A stretch of 64,000 nucleotides of DNA from Myceligenerans crystallogenes (GTDB lineage Bacteria > Actinomycetota > Actinomycetes > Actinomycetales > Cellulomonadaceae), in NCBI RefSeq assembly GCF_039529775.1, contig NZ_BAAANL010000001.1:992001-1056000 (forward strand). Direction: 5' to 3'. Of this stretch, positions 1 to 7,281 are shown piece by piece. The stretch's first letter is position 1. Each line of letters opens with the position of its first letter. A model generated the notes under the pieces. That model made no database searches. It was not told the origin of the DNA and saw nothing but the letters and a program-made list of their open reading frames with translations. Made by a program: the position numbers and the translations under genes.

Positions 1-1
1 G

Positions 2-520
2 CCGCTCGGCGGGCTCCTGGTCATGGACGAGGCGCAAACCATTGCTCCGTCGGGCGCGCTGACCGCCAGCACGCACAGCACCCTCGCGCTGGCCTCGCAG
101 GCACGCAAGTACGGGCTCGGCCTGGTGTTCGCCACGCAGGCGCCGCGGGGCATCCACAACCGGATCGCAGGCAACGCCGCCACACAGTTCTACGGCTTCC
201 TCAACAGCCCGTCGCAGATCGCGGCCGCCAGGGAGATGGCGGCCGCGAAGTCCAGTTCGGTGCCGGACATCTCCCGGCTGAGCGCCGGGCAGTTCTATGC
301 AGTTGCCGAAGGGCTGGCGTTCCAGAAGGTCCGCACTCCCATTTGCCTGAGCCACCACCCGTCGAGCCCGCTGACCGTCGAAGAGGTCATCGACCGCGCC
401 CGGCAGGGATCGACGCCCGTGCACGCACTGGAAAAGGGGACCAGCCGTGGAGAGAGTGATCCAGAGCCTGCTGGAGGCGTTCCAGCAGGACCAGGACCTG
501 ACCAAGCTGCCGGAGCCTGA
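2..520 (+). CDS. HerA/VirB4-like P-loop ATPase, C-terminal part (truncated by window edge)
   Basis: Only the C-terminal 172 residues are present, reading in frame from base 2. They begin with a Walker B-like stretch (GGLLVMDEAQ) and continue through a FATQAPRGI segment and a QFYGFLNSP segment, the pattern of the sensor and arginine-finger half of hexameric HerA/FtsK-type DNA-pumping ATPases (DUF87). Such ATPases form rings that translocate DNA or drive a partner nuclease. The last 74 bases overlap the next gene, which encodes an AIPR protein, so the two are translationally coupled. The tail after about residue 145 is Gly/Pro/Glu-rich and probably disordered. A conjugation or plasmid-mobilisation ATPase is possible, but no other transfer gene is in view. 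The class call is fairly sure; the exact subfamily is not. Confidence 0.7.
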   Translation, partial: PLGGLLVMDEAQTIAPSGALTASTHSTLALASQARKYGLGLVFATQAPRGIHNRIAGNAATQFYGFLNSPSQIAAAREMAAAKSSSVPDISRLSAGQFYAVAEGLAFQKVRTPICLSHHPSSPLTVEEVIDRARQGSTPVHALEKGTSRGESDPEPAGGVPAGPGPDQAAGA

Positions 521-2171
521 GGCGTTCGAGGCGTTCGCCGCCTACTGCGTGCTGAGTTCTTACCACAACGATCCCTTCAACCCCGACGCATACCGCACGG
601 GCGGGGGCAACGACCTCGGTATCGACGCGTACGCCGTGCTGATCGACGGGGATCTGTACCGGGACCCGGCGGACGTGCGCACGGCGATGCAGCAGCGCAA
701 ACGGCCGCAGGTGCAGGTGGTGATCATCCAGGCCAAGACCAGCAGCAAGTTCGAGACCAAGGTGATCTCGGACCTCGCCGAGAATCTCGGTCATCTGTGC
801 GGTGCGGGGGAGATCCCCTACGAGGTGTCGGCCGACGTGAGGAGTCTGCGCGAGTGCCTGGACGCGGTGTACGAGGAGCCGGCCCGCCTGGCCGGCCGGC
901 TTCCGGAACTGCACGTTCGTTATGTGACGACCGGCGATCAGATCGCGGAGATGGTCCGCAGGAAGGCGCGATCGGCCGAGAAGAGCCTGGATCGGCTCCA
1001 CCGATTCGAGGCGACCGACGTGCGGTGCGTGAACTGGCGGGAGTTGCGCGAGCTGTATCAGCAGGCGACCAGCACGGTGCGCGTCGATGTGCCGGTACCC
1101 AAACAGTTCGCGGTGCCGGTCGCCCCGGGAGTGGAACAGTCGTTCGTGGGGCTGGTTGCCGCGCCGGACCTCATCCGCACGATCCTGGACGACGGCACGG
1201 GGAAACTGCGCGAGAACCTGTTCGAGAGCAACGTGCGGGCCTTCCAGGGATACAACGCCGTGAACAAGGAGATTCGCAGCACGCTCCGAGATCCGGTCAA
1301 GCGGCAGCGATTTGCCGTGATGAACAACGGGATCACGATCGTGACGCGGAAGATGGATCGGGTCGGTGACAACTTCGTCCTCGATGACTTCCAGATCGTC
1401 AACGGATGCCAGACCTGTCACGTGCTGTTCCACGAGCGCGATCAGCTCACGGACCAGGTTTTCGTCAGCGTCCACATCGTTCACTCGACGGACGAGGACG
1501 TGATCCAGGGGATCGTCGCCGCGACCAACCAGCAGACCCCGATCAGCGCCGAGGATCTGTCCGCACGGCAGGACTTCCACAAGGAACTGGAAGACTTCTT
1601 CGCCCTCGGCCAGGAGAAGTCACGGCAGCTCTTCTACGAGCGTCGTGCCAAGCAGTACAGCGAGCGCAAGGACGTGGAGAAGACCCGGGTCGTGAGCCGC
1701 ACTCAGCTCAGCAAGGCGTACCTGGCGATGTTTCTCGACGAACCGTCTCGCGTGGGCCACCTCCAGGATCTGCTGAAGGCGCGGGGTGGGGAGCTGTACC
1801 GGGAGGGCCAGCCGCCGATCGTCTATTACACGGCTACGGCGACCTGGTACCGGCTCGAGTGGCTGATCCGGACCCAGCGCCTCAGCCGCGGCTACCGGCC
1901 TGCCCTGTACCACCTGATGGCGTTGATCCGGCAGCAGCTGGCTGGTTCGGCGAAGCCGCCGTCGGACGGCAAGGCAGCCGAGAAGTGGTGCAAGCGGATC
2001 CTCGACGTGATCTGGAACGCCGAGGCCGCGGAAAGGCTGGTCGTCCACGACCTGCTACCCGCGATCCAGCGGGTGATCAACGTCGAACGGGAGGCTGGGG
2101 TGCCCCTGGGGGAGGCAGTACGCAACGCCCGGTTCGCCGAGCGGGCCCGCAGGGAACTTGCCGGCAGCTGA
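447..2171 (+). CDS. AIPR-family abortive-infection protein with nuclease-like N-terminus
   Basis: 574 residues. The central and C-terminal parts (about 230-400) carry the AIPR hallmarks MNNGITIV, DFQIVNGCQT and ATNQQTPIS, as in abortive infection phage resistance proteins. The N-terminus has GNDLGID (D60) followed by VVIIQAK (Q95, K97), spaced like the D...(E/Q)xK core of PD-(D/E)XK nucleases of the Mrr type. I chose GTG 447 because AAGGGGA lies 6 bases upstream. This start lies inside the HerA-like gene, so the proteins are likely made in fixed ratio and may form a complex: nuclease plus DNA-pumping ATPase, comparable to known DUF4297-HerA or SIR2-HerA defence pairs. The partnership is inferred from overlap and family knowledge; nuclease activity is unproven. 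Confidence 0.8.
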   Translation: MERVIQSLLEAFQQDQDLTKLPEPEAFEAFAAYCVLSSYHNDPFNPDAYRTGGGNDLGIDAYAVLIDGDLYRDPADVRTAMQQRKRPQVQVVIIQAKTSSKFETKVISDLAENLGHLCGAGEIPYEVSADVRSLRECLDAVYEEPARLAGRLPELHVRYVTTGDQIAEMVRRKARSAEKSLDRLHRFEATDVRCVNWRELRELYQQATSTVRVDVPVPKQFAVPVAPGVEQSFVGLVAAPDLIRTILDDGTGKLRENLFESNVRAFQGYNAVNKEIRSTLRDPVKRQRFAVMNNGITIVTRKMDRVGDNFVLDDFQIVNGCQTCHVLFHERDQLTDQVFVSVHIVHSTDEDVIQGIVAATNQQTPISAEDLSARQDFHKELEDFFALGQEKSRQLFYERRAKQYSERKDVEKTRVVSRTQLSKAYLAMFLDEPSRVGHLQDLLKARGGELYREGQPPIVYYTATATWYRLEWLIRTQRLSRGYRPALYHLMALIRQQLAGSAKPPSDGKAAEKWCKRILDVIWNAEAAERLVVHDLLPAIQRVINVEREAGVPLGEAVRNARFAERARRELAGS

Positions 2172-2247
2172 GGTTTCCGTGGCCCGGGCGGCGTCGGGCC
2201 GCCGCACTCCGTCGTTCCGGGTGCGGCCCGCCGCGCCCGGCGCCGGC

Positions 2248-2439
2248 TCAGTCCCGCTTGGTCAGGTCCGATACCTGCGTCGTGATCTTGCGGCTGCGCA
2301 GCAGCCCCCGGACCTCGATGACCGCCTCCTGGCCGCACCAGCCGCGCCGCACCGCCGTCACGACGCCCACCGTCCCGCGCTCGTAGTTCGCCGCTCCGGT
2401 GACCTGCACCTTGGCGCCCTCGGTGATCTCCTCGCCCAT
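2248..2439 (-). CDS. Small hypothetical protein, 63 aa, beta-rich
   Basis: Reads MGEEITEGAKVQVTG and continues with alternating beta-strand-like patches (GTVGVVTAV, AVIEVRG, KITTQVSDL), which suggests a small SH3- or KOW-like barrel; I do not recognise the family. ATG 2439 is preceded by GGAGGGAAGG at good spacing. An open frame extends further upstream but its residues are not protein-like, so I prefer the short form. It converges on the AIPR gene; the 76-base gap contains a GGCGGC/GCCGCC hairpin that could end both transcripts. It lies at the edge of a locally AT-richer stretch, unlike the core genome. Function unknown. Confidence 0.55.
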   Translation of the reverse strand: MGEEITEGAKVQVTGAANYERGTVGVVTAVRRGWCGQEAVIEVRGLLRSRKITTQVSDLTKRD

Positions 2440-2793
2440 GGCCTTCCCTCCGCCGTCGTCCGAGCGGGTCCGGGTCGCGCGAGATTTCCTCGTGAGGTGT
2501 GGGCCGAGCTCGTTGGGTGCCGGTGAGCTTTTCACCTCCTGCTGAGCGGCGTCAAGAGTATTGAGAGGGTTCTTTTTGAACACACGTCCATCACCCTCGA
2601 CCGTTCTTTTTCTTGCAATGGATTTGTATTCTTGTAGATCTGGGACGTTGGCTGGCCGCGGCCCTGCGCCACGGGTCGCTCGGTAGGGGGCATCGCCGGC
2701 CCGTTGTCGTCGCAGCACCGGCTCGGCACACGTCCGGATGTCATCGGGGAGGGATGGCAGCCAACCGAACGGCTGAGGTTAGGGTTGCGTCTC
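2440..2793. other. Gene-poor AT-richer intergenic stretch
   Basis: About 350 bases with visibly lower GC than the rest, especially around 2545-2645. It holds two copies of GTTCTTTTT 38 bases apart and, on the minus strand near 2533-2545, the strong Shine-Dalgarno-like AGGAGGTGA with no convincing start codon after it. It probably contains the promoter of the small minus-strand gene and of the GH20 fusion gene. I see no coding region. Confidence 0.4.
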
Positions 2794-5700
2794 GTGACCG
2801 ACGGCGCCTCAGGGATCCTGCCTGCCGCTGTATGGATGCAGCGGCACGACGGCGTGGTCCTGCTGCGCCCTGGTTCGCGGATCTCGTGCACCCCGAGCTT
2901 GCTCCCGGCAGCGCGCTGGTGGCGGCGCGTCCTGGACGAGGCGTTCGCTCTCGACGTGGAGCTGGTCTCGTCCGATGCCGCGGAGATCCTGTTCCGGGAC
3001 GACGGCGATCTCCCCGCCGGCGGATACGCCGTCGATACCGTGGCGCCGGACCCGGGCCGGTGCCGGAATGGTCCCCGGCTCGTCGTCCGCTGCGCCGACC
3101 TACCCGGTGCCCACGCCGCCGTCCAGACGCTCCGGCAACTCGCCGGCGCCGCGGCCTTCCGCCGCGCACCGGTGAACAACGCCCCCGGATCCGCGGAGGA
3201 CCCGGGCGCCGTCGTCGCCCTCCCCGCCGTCACGATCACCGACCACCCGCGCTTCGCCTGGCGGGGCGTCCTGCTCGACGTCGCCCGCCGCTTCCTGCCC
3301 AAGCACGACGTCCTGCGGTTCGTGGACCTGGCCGCGACGCACAAGCTCAACGTGGTGCAGCTGCACCTCACCGACGACCAGGGCTGGCGTTTCGAGGTGC
3401 GCCGCTACCCCGAGCTGACGCGCACCGGCGCCTGGCGCGCGGAATCCACGGTCGGCACCTGGCGCACCGGAACCCCGGACGGGACACCCCACGGCGGCTT
3501 CTACACCCAGGACGACCTGCGCGAGATCGTCGCCTACGCACGCGCCCGCGGTGTCCAGATCGTCCCGGAGATCGACGTCCCGGGCCACGTCGAGGCGGCC
3601 CTCGCCGCCTACCCGTTCCTCGGCACCCGCAAGGAACGCCGCGGCGTCCGCACCACCTGGGGCATCAGCGAGGACGTCCTCGACCCGTCCGACGAGGCCC
3701 TGTCCTTCTTCCGCCACGTCCTCGACGAGGTCGCCGACGTCTTCGACACCCCCTGGATCCACCTCGGCGGTGACGAGGTCCCCACCGACCGGTGGGAGTC
3801 GTCCCCCACGATCCGCGCCCGCGCCGAGGCGCTCGGCTTCGTCCGCCCGAGGGACGACGACGGCCGCGGCCGCCCGCCCGAGGAACCTGCGGTCGCGGGC
3901 TCCGACGCCGACGACGCCCGCCGCGCGATCCGACCCGACGGTGCCGGTCGCGTGGTCCGACCCGACGACGCCGGCCGTGCCATCGAACCCGACGATGCGC
4001 ACCATGCGGTCACACCCAACGATGGCCGTGCGATTCAATCCGACGACGCCGGTCGCGCGGCCGCACCCAACGATGCCGGCCGCGCGGCCGCATCCGACGA
4101 CGCCCGCCGCGCCGGCGAACCCGACGTCGCCCGCCTGCACGGCTGGTTCGTCGCGCGCCTGGCGGACCACGTCCGCGGGCTGGGCCGCCGGGCCGTCGTC
4201 TGGGACGAGGCGTTCGGGCCGGACCTGCCCGCCGACGTCGTCGTCATGGCCTGGCGGTCCGGCAGTCCCGGGGTCGCCGCGCGGGCGCTCGCGGCCGGGC
4301 ACGACGTCGTCGTCGCGCCCGAACACGCCTACTACCTGGACCATCGCGCGAGCGATCGGCCGGACGAGCCGGTCCCGGTCGGCTTCGTCCGCACCCTCGA
4401 GGACGTGCTCGCCTACGACCCGGACGAGGACGCGGCGTCGGCCGGCAGGCGGGCTTCCGACCCTGATGGCCAGGTCGGCACGGGCCCGCGGCGCGCTCGC
4501 GGCGCGGGCGCCGGTCGCCTGCTCGGAGGCCAGGCCCAGGTGTGGACCGAGCACCTCGACTCCGCGCGGCGGATCGACTACGCGACCTTCCCCCGGCTCG
4601 CCGCCGTCGCGGAGACGCTGTGGTCACCGCGGGCCGATCGCGCGCCCGGCTCGCCGTCGTCGGCGGAATTCCTCGACCGGCTGGCCACGCATCACCTACC
4701 CAGGCTCGACGCCTACGGCGTGGAGTACCGACCACCGGACGGACCGCGCCCCTGGCAGCGACGCCCCGGCGTGCCGGGCGCACCGCGGGACCTGGTCGGT
4801 CGGTTGTCGCGCGAGGTCGGTCCGATGGCGAGCAGTCGGCTCCCCGGGGGACCGGCCGCACGGACATCCGGCCGACCGCTCGACAAAGCACCGACCACAC
4901 CTGCCCACCTTGATCCCCGGGGCGTCGCCGTCGTCCGCGGCGTGCGGATCCCGCAGCCCGGCGGCGAACTCTCCCCGCCGAGGGACCTGCGGATCTCCGC
5001 CGGCCGGATCATCGCCGTCGAGCCCGCCCGGGCGGCGTCGGGCATCGACGGGTGCGTGCTCGACGGCGCCGGGCGCGTCGCGCTGCCCGGGCTGATCGAC
5101 GCGCACTCGCACGCAGAAGGCGCGGTGTTCGACCCCGACGTGCAGCACGCCCTGCTGCGGCAGGGCGTCACGACCGTCGTGACCGGGCAGGACGGCGTGT
5201 CGTACGCGCCGGGCGACGGGCGCTGGGCGGGGGAGTACTTCGCGGGGATCCTCGGCGAGCACCCGGGCTACCGCGGGCCGCGCGTGCGCGAGCTGCTCGC
5301 GACGTACGACGGCGTCGTCCCCGTGCACGTCGCCTACCTCGCCCCGCACGGGACCATCCGGCACGAGGTGCTCGGCGGCAACCCGAAACGCGCCACGCTC
5401 AAGGAGCTCGCCCGCATGTCGCGCCTGCTGCGGCAGGCGCTGGACGACGGCGCCTGCGGGCTCTCGACCGGGCTGGAGTACCTGCCGGGCGGGTACGCCG
5501 ACGAGCGCGAGCTGGTCACGCTGGCCACCGTCGTCGCGAAGCGCGGGCTGCCGCACGTCAGCCACATGCGCGGGTACGAGGACAAGGCGGGCGACGCCTT
5601 CGCGGAGCTCGTGCGGGTCGCGCGGGCGTCCGGGGCGGCGACCCACGTGTCGCACTACCACGGGCCCGCCGGGGAACTGGCGGGCTACGTCGACGAGGCC

Positions 5701-6480
5701 CGCGCGGACGGACTCGACGTCACCTTCGACTCCTACCCCTACCTGCGCGGATGCTCGATCCTCGCGATGGTGGCGCTGCCCGGCTGGCTGCCGCTCGCCG
5801 ATCCGGGGGCGACCCTCGCGGCGCTCGGGGACGACGACGTCGTCGCGCGCCTGCGCCGCGAGCACTTCGGCGACCTGGCCGCCTTCTGGCCCCGCGTCAC
5901 GTTCGCGTCCGTCCCCGCGCGGACGGGCCGGCGCAACCTGACCTGGGCCGAGGGGCGCACGCTGCCCGACGTCGCGCGCCTGCTCGGGCTCGACCCCGCC
6001 GCCGCCGTCGTCGAGGTGCTCACCGCGACCGAGCTGCGGGCGACGTGCGTGTTCGAGCAGCCGCCCACGAACTCCGCGGAATCCGTGCGGGCGCTCGCGA
6101 ACCACCCCGCCCACCTGGGCGGCTCCGACGCGATCTACCTGGGCGGACGCCCGCACCCGCGCGGCTGGGGCGCGTTCGCGGCACTGCTCGCGGAGCGCGT
6201 CGGCTCCGGCGACTGGTCGTGGCACGACGCCGCCGAGCACCTCTCGGGCCGCGCCGCCCGCCGCTTCGGCTTCGCGGGGCGCGGCGCGCTGACGGCGGGC
6301 TCGGCGGCCGACGTCGTCCTGGCGGACCCGGACACGATCCGCGCCCGCGCCACCTACGCCCTGCCGCGCGTGGTCGCGGCCGGCATCGACGACGTCCTGG
6401 TCGCCGGGGTCCAGGTCCTCCGAGCGGGCGCGCTCACGGGCGCCACCCCGGGCGGCCCTCTCCGCCCGTCCGGTCGCTGA
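2794..6480 (+). CDS. GH20 beta-N-acetylhexosaminidase fused to D-aminoacylase-type amidohydrolase
   Basis: 1228 residues from GTG 2794; the frame is open back to TTG 2704, so the start is uncertain. Residues about 100-665 are a family 20 glycosidase: HLTDDQGW (H191 on), PEIDVPGH and the catalytic Asp-Glu pair in GGDE (D327, E328). Residues about 705-1228 are an amidohydrolase of the N-acyl-D-amino acid deacylase group: DAHSHAEG (metal ligands H771, H773), THVSHYHG and SDAIYLGGRPHP. GH20 enzymes remove terminal GlcNAc/GalNAc; these deacylases cleave N-acyl-D-amino acids. No signal peptide is seen, so cytoplasmic action on imported fragments is likely. Two oddities: a 9-residue degenerate repeat (about 370-445) inserted after the catalytic pair, and a palindromic DNA element filling the linker. 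An internal ATG (4825) could give the second half separately. These activities are normally on separate proteins. Confidence 0.85.
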   Translation: MTDGASGILPAAVWMQRHDGVVLLRPGSRISCTPSLLPAARWWRRVLDEAFALDVELVSSDAAEILFRDDGDLPAGGYAVDTVAPDPGRCRNGPRLVVRCADLPGAHAAVQTLRQLAGAAAFRRAPVNNAPGSAEDPGAVVALPAVTITDHPRFAWRGVLLDVARRFLPKHDVLRFVDLAATHKLNVVQLHLTDDQGWRFEVRRYPELTRTGAWRAESTVGTWRTGTPDGTPHGGFYTQDDLREIVAYARARGVQIVPEIDVPGHVEAALAAYPFLGTRKERRGVRTTWGISEDVLDPSDEALSFFRHVLDEVADVFDTPWIHLGGDEVPTDRWESSPTIRARAEALGFVRPRDDDGRGRPPEEPAVAGSDADDARRAIRPDGAGRVVRPDDAGRAIEPDDAHHAVTPNDGRAIQSDDAGRAAAPNDAGRAAASDDARRAGEPDVARLHGWFVARLADHVRGLGRRAVVWDEAFGPDLPADVVVMAWRSGSPGVAARALAAGHDVVVAPEHAYYLDHRASDRPDEPVPVGFVRTLEDVLAYDPDEDAASAGRRASDPDGQVGTGPRRARGAGAGRLLGGQAQVWTEHLDSARRIDYATFPRLAAVAETLWSPRADRAPGSPSSAEFLDRLATHHLPRLDAYGVEYRPPDGPRPWQRRPGVPGAPRDLVGRLSREVGPMASSRLPGGPAARTSGRPLDKAPTTPAHLDPRGVAVVRGVRIPQPGGELSPPRDLRISAGRIIAVEPARAASGIDGCVLDGAGRVALPGLIDAHSHAEGAVFDPDVQHALLRQGVTTVVTGQDGVSYAPGDGRWAGEYFAGILGEHPGYRGPRVRELLATYDGVVPVHVAYLAPHGTIRHEVLGGNPKRATLKELARMSRLLRQALDDGACGLSTGLEYLPGGYADERELVTLATVVAKRGLPHVSHMRGYEDKAGDAFAELVRVARASGAATHVSHYHGPAGELAGYVDEARADGLDVTFDSYPYLRGCSILAMVALPGWLPLADPGATLAALGDDDVVARLRREHFGDLAAFWPRVTFASVPARTGRRNLTWAEGRTLPDVARLLGLDPAAAVVEVLTATELRATCVFEQPPTNSAESVRALANHPAHLGGSDAIYLGGRPHPRGWGAFAALLAERVGSGDWSWHDAAEHLSGRAARRFGFAGRGALTAGSAADVVLADPDTIRARATYALPRVVAAGIDDVLVAGVQVLRAGALTGATPGGPLRPSGR
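3913..4128 (+). repeat. In-frame degenerate 27-nt tandem repeat within the GH20 domain
   Basis: Eight or so units of nine residues of the form A-G-R-x-x-x-P-(D/N)-D (for example AGRVVRPDD, AGRAIEPDD, AGRAAAPND, AGRAAASDD) with one 8-residue unit. The array sits between the GGDE catalytic segment and the next GH20 helix (ARLHGWF), so it must form a surface loop. Unit length keeps the reading frame, which suggests slippage expansion. Confidence 0.8.
4794..4896. repeat. Nested palindromic element (GGTCGGT type), copy 1, inside the fusion linker
   Basis: Left arm 4794-4813 begins GGTCGGTCGGTTGTCG and matches the reverse complement of 4877-4896 at 16 of 20 positions. A second imperfect dyad (GGTCGGTCCGATG against CATCCGGCCGACC) is nested inside. 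It is translated in frame as the non-conserved linker joining the GH20 and amidohydrolase halves. It resembles elements at 6499-6613 and 36528-36591, sharing GGTCGGTCCG and GAGCAGTCGG. Confidence 0.55.
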
Positions 6481-6498
6481 GAGATCGCGGGGGTGGGC

Positions 6499-6613
6499 CG
6501 ATGCCGTCGGCCTGCTGTCGAGCAGTCGGTCTGCTGTCCGTGCGGTCGGTTCCTTGAGGGGCCGACTTCTCGACTTCGGACCGACCTCCCCCGACGGTCG
6601 GCCGACTGCATCG
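6499..6613. repeat. Nested palindromic element, copy 2, between the fusion gene and ridA
   Basis: Outer arms 6499-6519 and 6593-6613 pair at 17 of 21 positions; inside are GGTCGGTTCC and GGACCGACC. It shares GAGCAGTCGG and GGTCGGTCCGA-type motifs with copy 1. Lying between convergent genes, it could also serve as a transcription terminator. Confidence 0.5.
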
Positions 6614-6631
6614 CCCGCCCCGTCTCCACGG

Positions 6632-7030
6632 TCAGTTGATGGCGAGGGCGTCGATCTCCACCAGCATCTCCTCTCGCGGGAGCCCCGCGATCACCGTGGT
6701 GCGGCCCGGGAGGACTCCCGACGAGGAGTGCTCCCGGACGAACGCCCCGTAGGCCTCGTTCATCGCGGCGAAGTCGTCGCGGGTGGTGAGGTAGACGCGC
6801 AGCATGACGACGTCGTCGAACGTCGCGCCCGCCGCCTCCACGATCGCGCGGACGTTCTCCAGGGTGCGGGTCGTCTGGGCGCCGACGTCGCCCGGGTACA
6901 GGTACTCGCCCGACGCCGGGTCGACCGGGCCCTGCCCGCTCACCTGCACGAACGGCCCCTTGCGCACCCCCTGGTGGAAGGTGTGCGCGGGCGCCGGCGC
7001 GGCGTCGGTCGAGATGGCTTCCTTGCGCAT
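6632..7030 (-). CDS. RidA/YjgF/UK114-family enamine/imine deaminase
   Basis: 132 residues. Family features are GPFVQVSGQGPVDP near residue 26, TRTLENVRAIVEAAG, and the C-terminal GLPREEMLVEIDALA. RidA hydrolyses reactive 2-aminoacrylate-type imines released by PLP enzymes. ATG 7030 follows AGAGG at proper spacing. It lies on the same strand as, and downstream of, a DSD1-type PLP enzyme and faces the D-aminoacylase fusion gene, so its likely job here is to clear imines from D-serine or D-threonine breakdown. Its upstream region is a tandem repeat array, so it is either cotranscribed with the 7282-8487 gene or has a promoter within the repeats. Confidence 0.9.
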   Translation of the reverse strand: MRKEAISTDAAPAPAHTFHQGVRKGPFVQVSGQGPVDPASGEYLYPGDVGAQTTRTLENVRAIVEAAGATFDDVVMLRVYLTTRDDFAAMNEAYGAFVREHSSSGVLPGRTTVIAGLPREEMLVEIDALAIN

Positions 7031-7047
7031 GGCGATCCTCTCTGCCC

Positions 7048-7265
7048 GTGGCGGGCGTTGTCCGGCCGTAGCCCGGGTGTGTCCGGTTGTGGTGGGCTGT
7101 CTACTCGTGGCTGGGCCCGTCCGGCCGTGGCGGGCTGTCTGCCCGTAGCCGGGCGTGTTCACTCGTGGCCGGGCGTGTCCAGCTGTGGTGGCTGTCTACT
7201 CGTGGCCGGGCCCGTCCGGCCATGGCGGGCTGTCCGCCCGTAGCCCGGCGTGTCCGCCCGTAGCC
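7048..7265. repeat. Tandem array of about 12 degenerate 17-20 bp units
   Basis: Units follow GTGGC(C/G)GGGC(G/T)GTC(C/T)(G/A)CC(C/T)C with GTAGCC variants. There is higher-order structure: the 42-base segment at 7097-7138 recurs at 7192-7233 with two mismatches, an offset of 95. The array fills the gap between two co-oriented minus-strand genes. Reading frames through it are low-complexity and not credible as protein. The period is too short and too variable for CRISPR. Confidence 0.75.
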
Positions 7266-7281
7266 TGCGTGCGGTCAGCGG

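Noticed and set aside
387..1580. Long open frame opposite the AIPR gene
   Set aside because: Antisense shadow without recognisable motifs; the plus strand has AIPR signatures and a ribosome site.
2533..2545. Ribosome site AGGAGGTGA on the minus strand as sign of another gene
   Set aside because: No start codon at proper spacing leads into a protein-like frame.
7048..7265. CRISPR array
   Set aside because: Units are 17-20 bp, abut without unique spacers and vary in length; no cas genes are near.
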